Source: Nymphaea colorata
Lineage: Eukaryota; Streptophyta; Magnoliopsida; Nymphaeales; Nymphaeaceae
Assembly: GCF_008831285.2 (NCBI RefSeq)
Contig: NC_045138.2
Coordinates: 39,423,115-39,487,114 of the forward strand
DNA length: 64,000 nt
Direction of reading: 5' to 3'
Under the pieces are notes generated by a model that saw nothing but the letters and a program-made list of their open reading frames with translations, was not told where the DNA came from and did no database searches. The translations under genes and the position numbers were made by a program. Below are positions 58,536-64,000 of this stretch, one piece after another. Each line of letters starts with the position of its first letter. Within the stretch, counting starts at the first letter, position 1.

Positions 58536-60916
58536 TGTTTCACATTATCTACTTCAGTTCTCAAGGACTGCCCAAAAACACTTCTCGAAAGTCACATGAG
58601 GAAAATTGAAGGTGACTATAAGTTATCATTTATTACTGCCATACAACTGAAGCTAAGTTGTGGCTCGATTCTAACTCCTGAATATCATGAAGACCTCCAA
58701 AACACTAATTCAAATACTATCCATTGGTTGCTAAAGTTTCGTGATTCCTTCCATTAGTACCAGACCTTGGACAGCTAAAATCCTACAAATCAAACATCAA
58801 ACAATTAATTAAAATCATGACTCTCACTTAGTTTTAATATGATTAGTTTATACATTTCACAAAAACTTCTCATTATATTTGCTCATTGAGTGGTCAATAT
58901 AATCCTAAAGCATGTGTTTGGGATACAAAGGAAGTAAAATTCTGCACCAATTCCTGTAATTCAACCACTGGTTGCAACAGGAAGTTCTAAAAATCATGGG
59001 ACTTTCAAGTTCCAATCTTCTAATCACTCGCACCTTAATAATGATTGACACACTGTCCAGCTTTTGTTCTAAATCTTCCATATAAAAAATAATGTATCTA
59101 AAAAATTGGAAAAAGAAAAAGGTGATACAAACATCAGTACGAATTGAGTTATCTCATTAACAACAAGCATAATGCCTTTTCAGCCACAAGGATTCTGGAA
59201 CACTGGCCAAGGTAAAGAAGGAAACTAAAAATCAAGAAACAGGACTAAATTATTCAACCAAATAGGCGAAAGGAATTAGTACAGTCTCCTAATACCACCT
59301 ATTATGTGCAGAACACATGTAAAAACATCTTTACAGCCATATTAATTGTTTGACTAAAAAAGTTGAACCATCCATAGAAGCTAAAACATTCGCAATCAAC
59401 CTCATTGCTTTGATAACAGGATGTTTCTCAAGATACACAAACGAGATCTCCCATAATATCAATCTTTTTACCTAAACAATAATTCATGAAAGCAGAAATC
59501 TCTGTCTGTATATGGCAGGACACGTGGACAGGAAAAGAGGGAAGAGAAACCAAACTTATTTGTGATTGATATGGCTTTCTCTAATGACAAAACTGCTGGG
59601 TGAAACCCATCATCGAGTAAACTAATTAGTTGACACGAAAATTAGTTAGTTAATGTAGTTTTTTTTTTAAAAAAAAAAGAAATGTTGCAATCCTTTTTCA
59701 ATAATTTTGAATTTTTCATCAGTTCATTGCGAAAGCTCTTGCAAGTTACTTAACCACATTGTATTGGTTTATAATCTATATATGACTATACAAAATCCTG
59801 CATGGTATACAAATAAAACTCAAGTTACTCTTCAACGAACATGACCCAATTGGTAGGAACTATCGTGCACAGTATCCCCCTATGCCCTCTCATCCAAGAA
59901 CTAAATCTGCTGCAACCATTAAGATCTACCCACTACACTTTTCAGTTAATCTAAAATGTACAATTAGCTTCGTGCACATGAGGGCCATTAGCTTTTGTAC
60001 ACGCACACACACAAAATAGAATGTTGTACAGCCATGTTCCAAAGTTCCCAAGCTTCTATATGCTAAAAGCTCCACGCAAGATGTCCAAATGGAGCTTTTA
60101 GACCCTTCAGGATGAGCCACACACGCACGTCTTTCTCCATATCTCTTTTCCCCCTTTTTTCAGTCATTTTTTGACATGATATGAAAAGCAGTCATCTTTA
60201 TGTTTTTTGATTGCCAAACTGGTGCTTCGGTCTCCTTGTCCGTCTTTAAAAGCAAGTTTTCAGCATTTTTACAGCTTAGAACAAAGATCCATGAATTTCA
60301 ACATGATTCTTTGATTTTCTAACTCCACAGCAATTTGTGTTGTTCATCATCCCGTCTGATTTATTTTAGCGTTTGCACGTGAAAGGCTTCTTCTACTTAC
60401 TATTCAGCTTGATTGAGTGTCAGAATTTGCATGATGTATACCAAATGGAAAAAATCTGACAACTTCCGGTTATAATCTTCACAGTATGATATCTTATCTT
60501 CATCCGTAAAATCTTTATCGGTATAAGCTGTGGACAAATTTTCAGGAATTAAGTTCTTCTAACTTGTACGAATGTGTACTCAGGAATTTAATGAAAATAA
60601 AAAGGCCATATTTTTCACCTAGATGTAGGTTCTCTGAGCCACCTTCTCTACGTATCTGCTATCTCATCTTCATTTTCCCTTCAATCGTTTTATTTATTTT
60701 CCACGGACTCTTTGCAATTCTGCCGCTAACAAGAAAGGAACACTATTAACATTAACATCTTCTGGGAGTTTTTGTATGACCTCAACAATTGGAATCAGAA
60801 AGATGGTGTTAACAATTAAAGAGAAAATAAAAGAAATAAAGCAGCTACTTTTGCGAAGTATCTAAGGAAGATTGTTCAGATGGGTAGCGAAATCCACCCA
60901 CCTGGGAAGAAAGAAG
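58536..60916. other. AT-rich DNA, possibly 3' region or intron of the minus-strand gene
   Basis: No conserved frame. It lies downstream of the complex I-like gene and could hold its 3' UTR or further exons. I see no clear splice junctions. Confidence 0.35.
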
Positions 60917-61303
60917 TCAGGAGCTTTCAGCAGAAGAGTGAGGAGAAGGGACCTCCGGGTTCTTGCCAAGGGCGTGGGCCTCTTCTTCTCTTGGTAGTTC
61001 CTCACGCCTCGAGGGCAAAGGGTTGGAGCCCTTGATGATCCATCCCAGGGCGAAGAAGGAGATGCCGGCGAGGATGGCCGTGCCCCAAGCGTGGGAATAC
61101 CACTTGCTGTACTGTCGAATGGCAAACCTCCACTGGTCCCTGAGGGTTGCCGCGTCGGGATTCACGGCGTCGGGAGGGTTGGGATAACCGATTTTTCCGG
61201 GAAGGGCCTCTCCAACTGGAGCTGATGATGACGACGACGACGATGAAGCCCCAGAACTGCCGGCAACCTTGTCCGGTGGTAGGGTCTGCCGTTTCTCAGT
61301 CAT
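60917..61303 (-). CDS. Probable plant mitochondrial complex I accessory subunit (128 aa)
   Basis: The start is taken at 61303 (MTEKRQTLPPDKV). The longer frame from 61375 would add 24 residues encoded by the CT-rich leader. Residues ~10-40 are Ser-rich, then GKIGYPNPPDAVNPDAATLR, then the conserved core DQWRFAIRQYSKWYSHAWGT. One hydrophobic segment follows (AILAGISFFALGWIIKG) and then a charged tail. The QWR-Y-A-IRQYSKWYSHAWGTA core and single membrane span match, as I recall it, a small plant-specific subunit found in the membrane arm of mitochondrial NADH dehydrogenase. The match is from memory and was not searched. The C-terminal ~25 residues are not conserved in character. A TTCTTCCCAG sequence lies just past the stop, so a spliced alternative end is possible. 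Confidence 0.7.
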   Translation of the reverse strand: MTEKRQTLPPDKVAGSSGASSSSSSSSAPVGEALPGKIGYPNPPDAVNPDAATLRDQWRFAIRQYSKWYSHAWGTAILAGISFFALGWIIKGSNPLPSRREELPREEEAHALGKNPEVPSPHSSAESS

Positions 61304-61345
61304 GGCTCGCTCGCTCTCTCTCTCTCGAATCTGGAACAGTCGGCC
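61304..61345 (-). promoter_or_regulatory. CT-rich 5' leader of the complex I-like gene
   Basis: The plus strand shows GCTCGCTCTCTCTCTCTCGA just upstream of the start. On the transcribed strand this is a GA-rich leader. Confidence 0.4.
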
Positions 61346-63000
61346 CTCTATCGAACCATTTGAGAGTCCGGACATTCTGGCGGTTCGGATTCACCGTTCA
61401 CATCCAGTCTCATATCAAAAACTGAATCCAATATCCATTTCATCGGATTCGGCAAACAATATTTAGATATCCACTAGCATCAATAGTCAGATCCAAAACT
61501 TTTAGTTATTCGACATCTCTTTTTTAATATCTGAACTGAACCCGATTCTAACCATAAATAGAACAAATAAAAGATTATGAAAGCGTATGAGGAAGTAATT
61601 AGCTATTGGTATGCATTGGTGTGAGAACTTTCTAACATTAGTTAAAAAATATTGCACAATTATTTTAAATATCAATAACATAATAAGGTATTCATATATA
61701 AATTAATTAATCGTGTTTTAATATGATTAGATATATTAAAAAATACTACATAATTATGTCATAATTTGCTCATTAAGCCTAAGTTATTAAACTAACTTGA
61801 TCTTTGGTAGAGTAAATCGACTTCTTAGAATGCTGACTTTATGACTTCTAAACCTATCTCTCTCTTAATAAGCATTCAATACTAAAAGCATATATAGTTT
61901 TCCATTATCATAAAGAACTTGAAAATCAACCATCAACTACGCATATTTGATTAACTATATATACTAATTGCATATCTCATAAAATGCTTCATAACTCGAC
62001 ACTAACTTACATCCCCAAATCGTAACTCGTCAGGTGATCAACTTGGTGACTTGGGCTATGTTTTATTGAATATTGCTCTTTAAAGAAGTCGCTTTTGGTG
62101 TAAAATCTACAACATTGATATTTTAAAAGTTTTGGTTTACTTAAGTGTTTGAACGGACCTATAATACATTGTTCAACTCAAGTGTCGTGTTTGCTACATT
62201 TTACAGGCCACAGAAATAACACTTCAAAACGTGACAGCAGATTTAAATGTCCGATCCCTTAAATATATACTGTGTCAATTGCCACCCGGTTGTACGCTAG
62301 GAGTTCCATTTTTACCATTTACATTTCTCACTGTAACATTTGTACAACATTTGAAGGGAAATAAACGGACGGAGCTTTCAAGCGTCACTATTTTAGCATA
62401 TTCCAAAACAACCCCCACTTTTCAATCATTTTCATAAAGGAGCCTTCCGTTTTTTTCATTTAACCGTGACAAACCTATATCAGTCAACAAAATTTCAAAG
62501 ATCATCATGTCGATACTAAAGAGGGTCACGCGTCCTTCCAAGGTCGATTTCAAATAGAAAGGAAAACGTAATTGTGGTTTTGAAACGAAATAAGGAACAC
62601 ATTAAGTTGGATGTTCTCAAACGAAAAACCAACGATAAAACATTTATTTAGAAAAAAAAAAAGGAGGTTCTCGTTGCCGTTGTAGATTAAATATATGACT
62701 GCGATCTTTGTAACAAACTCATGTTAAAGCAAGTAGATTTGTTGATAACATATTCAGCGGTTCCTATGTTCGTGCTTCAGAAGAAATTGGATGTTCAGGA
62801 AAGAAGCTAAATCTGAAATCTCAATCGGGTCTTGCTTCTGCCATATCTTTTCTCTATAAGAGCTGATGTTCTTCATGGCGCCTTAAAAAAACAGACGGAA
62901 AGATATTTCCTATCTCATGCCAACACGCAATAAGATCATTTCTTCTGAAGCAAATCTCTTTATTTCATGTAACCGAACAAAAGGAAACGTCAGTGGGAAT
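61346..63000. other. AT-rich intergenic between divergent genes
   Basis: No frames with protein character. A poly-A run lies near 62650. It separates the minus-strand complex I-like gene from the plus-strand transporter-like gene, so both promoters must lie here or close by. Confidence 0.45.
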
Positions 63001-63362
63001 CCAATACGGAAGCTTTCACCATTTCCAATTTAATGGCGTTCTACATTGAGAGATCTCCTATGAGCACCACCACACTGCGTGGCGTCCCCATTTGGTAAGA
63101 CCCATTTTGCGACGGTATCTTTCGTCGTTTCGCTCCGCTTATCGGCTGCGGGGTCGCCTCGCTGACCGTCTCCCACGCGTTCCCACCCGATCAAAGAAGT
63201 AGCTCGTTCTCCGGCGCCCTTTCCGACGATTTTATCCTCATCTCTTCCCACTCGCGGCTGCTTCAAGTTCAAGGAGTCAACCACAAGTTTGAGGAATGTT
63301 GTAATGCATGCGTGAAGTGTGTAAAGTCTTTCTCTCTGTAGAATAACCCGCTCTCTCCAGCT

Positions 63363-63369
63363 ATATATG
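63363..63369 (+). promoter_or_regulatory. Possible TATA box of the transporter-like gene
   Basis: CTATATATGC lies about 40 nt before the chosen start codon. If used, the leader would be very short. An upstream ATG at 63367 overlaps it. Confidence 0.3.
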
Positions 63370-63405
63370 CTGTCAAAACCGTCCACTGGAACGACCACAA
63401 TCACC

Positions 63406-63487
63406 ATGGGAACGGTCGAACCTCACGGGTTCTCCCCCGGCCGCCGGGACGCAGATGCCGGAGCCATGTTCGTGCTCGAATCGAAAG
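63406..63487 (+). CDS. First exon of a GABA/amino-acid transporter-like gene (partial)
   Basis: Exon 1 begins at ATG in CACCATGGGAACG (good plant start context) and encodes 27 residues plus one base: MGTVEPHGFSPGRRDADAGA, then MFVLESK. The DAGA-(L/M)-FVL-x-SKG motif just before the first membrane span is characteristic of plant GABA transporter 1-like members of the amino acid/auxin permease family, which are plasma-membrane H+ symporters. The sequence then reads AAAG/GTGATTTTG, a good splice donor at 63488, and the open frame beyond it has no transporter character. The remaining exons must lie in the last 500 bp as intron or beyond the window. An in-frame ATG at 63367 would add 13 residues. 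Confidence 0.62.
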
Positions 63488-64000
63488 GTGATTTTGCTCT
63501 TTCCTGTTATCAGTTTCTTCCTTTGATTGGATGCTTTGGCTCTGTTTTGCGGTCAGAAAAACGGATCATGCTGTTATGCCAGTGGTCGTCTCTTCAAATG
63601 GAAGGTTTAGTCTTTTCGATTTTTTTGGCTGAAGTAGTGGGTATTCGCTTAATTTGCCATATTTTACGGGCAAATATGAAAACCAGTTTCATGGGCACCT
63701 TAATTCAACCAGTTCTTGCCAATTACAAACACGTCTATCCAATGTTAAGTAGCTGAAAATTTCTGCAAAACAGAAAAACAAAAACTTTTATAGATGTTTT
63801 CGTATGTTGTATTTTTCCAGTTTTCATAGAACAAGGAAATTCGAAACGTTGGAATAATCGGCCCCTCTCGTGACCGCCACATTCCGTCATCAAAATGGAA
63901 TTTTCTTCTTGTTTGCATCGATGGCCTCCAGATTCTCGCTTTCTTTCCTTCTTCTTTCTTTTAAAACGTCCAAGAAGTTGGGGATTCTTGTGCCATGTTA
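63488..64000 (+). other. Probable first intron of the transporter-like gene
   Basis: T-rich sequence starting GTGATTTTGCTC. The open frame running to 63756 does not resemble a membrane transporter. No acceptor with a recognisable second exon is seen before the window ends. Confidence 0.45.

Noticed and set aside
63030-63407. 125-codon minus-strand ORF overlapping the transporter-like promoter
   Set aside because: No domain, and it overlaps the better-supported plus-strand first exon. Read as the antisense of a GC-rich promoter.
63488-63756. Continuation of the transporter-like frame past the donor site
   Set aside because: Protein character changes abruptly after SKG, a good GT donor sits there, and family members continue with a different conserved segment.

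Overview
The window is nuclear DNA of a flowering plant. It has AT-rich intergenic sequence, intronless GC-richer plant secondary-metabolism genes, Ty1-copia elements primed by initiator tRNA-Met, a CT-rich leader before a plant mitochondrial gene, and a first exon with a GT donor. The lineage cannot be fixed from the sequence alone.

The main content is a cluster of family-1 UDP-glycosyltransferase (UGT) genes, all on the minus strand, between about 12.2 and 51.0 kb. They resemble the UGT72 (hydroquinone/monolignol glucosyltransferase) group. Three are intact: 29121-30563 (480 aa), 38995-40425 (476 aa) and 43537-44967 (476 aa). One is complete apart from a 4-nt frameshifting duplication (49583-51023). 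One is a deletion pseudogene (12207-12712). Four short relics are also present, near 33.9, 35.9, 46.8 and 47.9 kb (the last is weak). The cluster grew by at least two tandem segmental duplications. In the first, 6456-12949 is repeated at 17351-30890, which gave the dead copy and the 480-aa gene. In the second, 36570-40660 is repeated at 40815-45245, which gave the two 476-aa sisters. The frameshifted gene belongs to the second subgroup and shares its 3' flank.

Mobile DNA separates and breaks these units. A full-length Ty1-copia element (19613-25060) has 340-bp LTRs differing at about 3 positions. It sits inside the second copy of the first duplication, and its polyprotein frame is broken twice. 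An older, truncated relative with an inverted LTR (12950 to about 16050) lies at the junction of the two copies. A small internally deleted copia-type element (46869-47675, minus orientation) is fused to a UGT fragment. A TRIM-like insertion lies at 42321-42628. Two minisatellites (84 bp and 28 bp units) lie in the intergenic parts of the second duplication.

The left 6.4 kb has no gene I can support, only a possible CT-rich leader and first exon near 3.2-3.5 kb. The right end holds a small uncharacterised plant protein gene (53974-54477, minus), a probable plant mitochondrial complex I accessory subunit (60917-61303, minus), and the first exon of a GABA/amino-acid transporter-like gene running off the right edge (63406-63487, plus).

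The cluster probably supplies related but diverging cytosolic glucosyltransferases for phenolic acceptors. The other genes look like unrelated housekeeping neighbours. I see no operon-like or novel multi-gene system. The unusual content is the birth-and-death structure of the UGT array and the transposon rearrangements within it.
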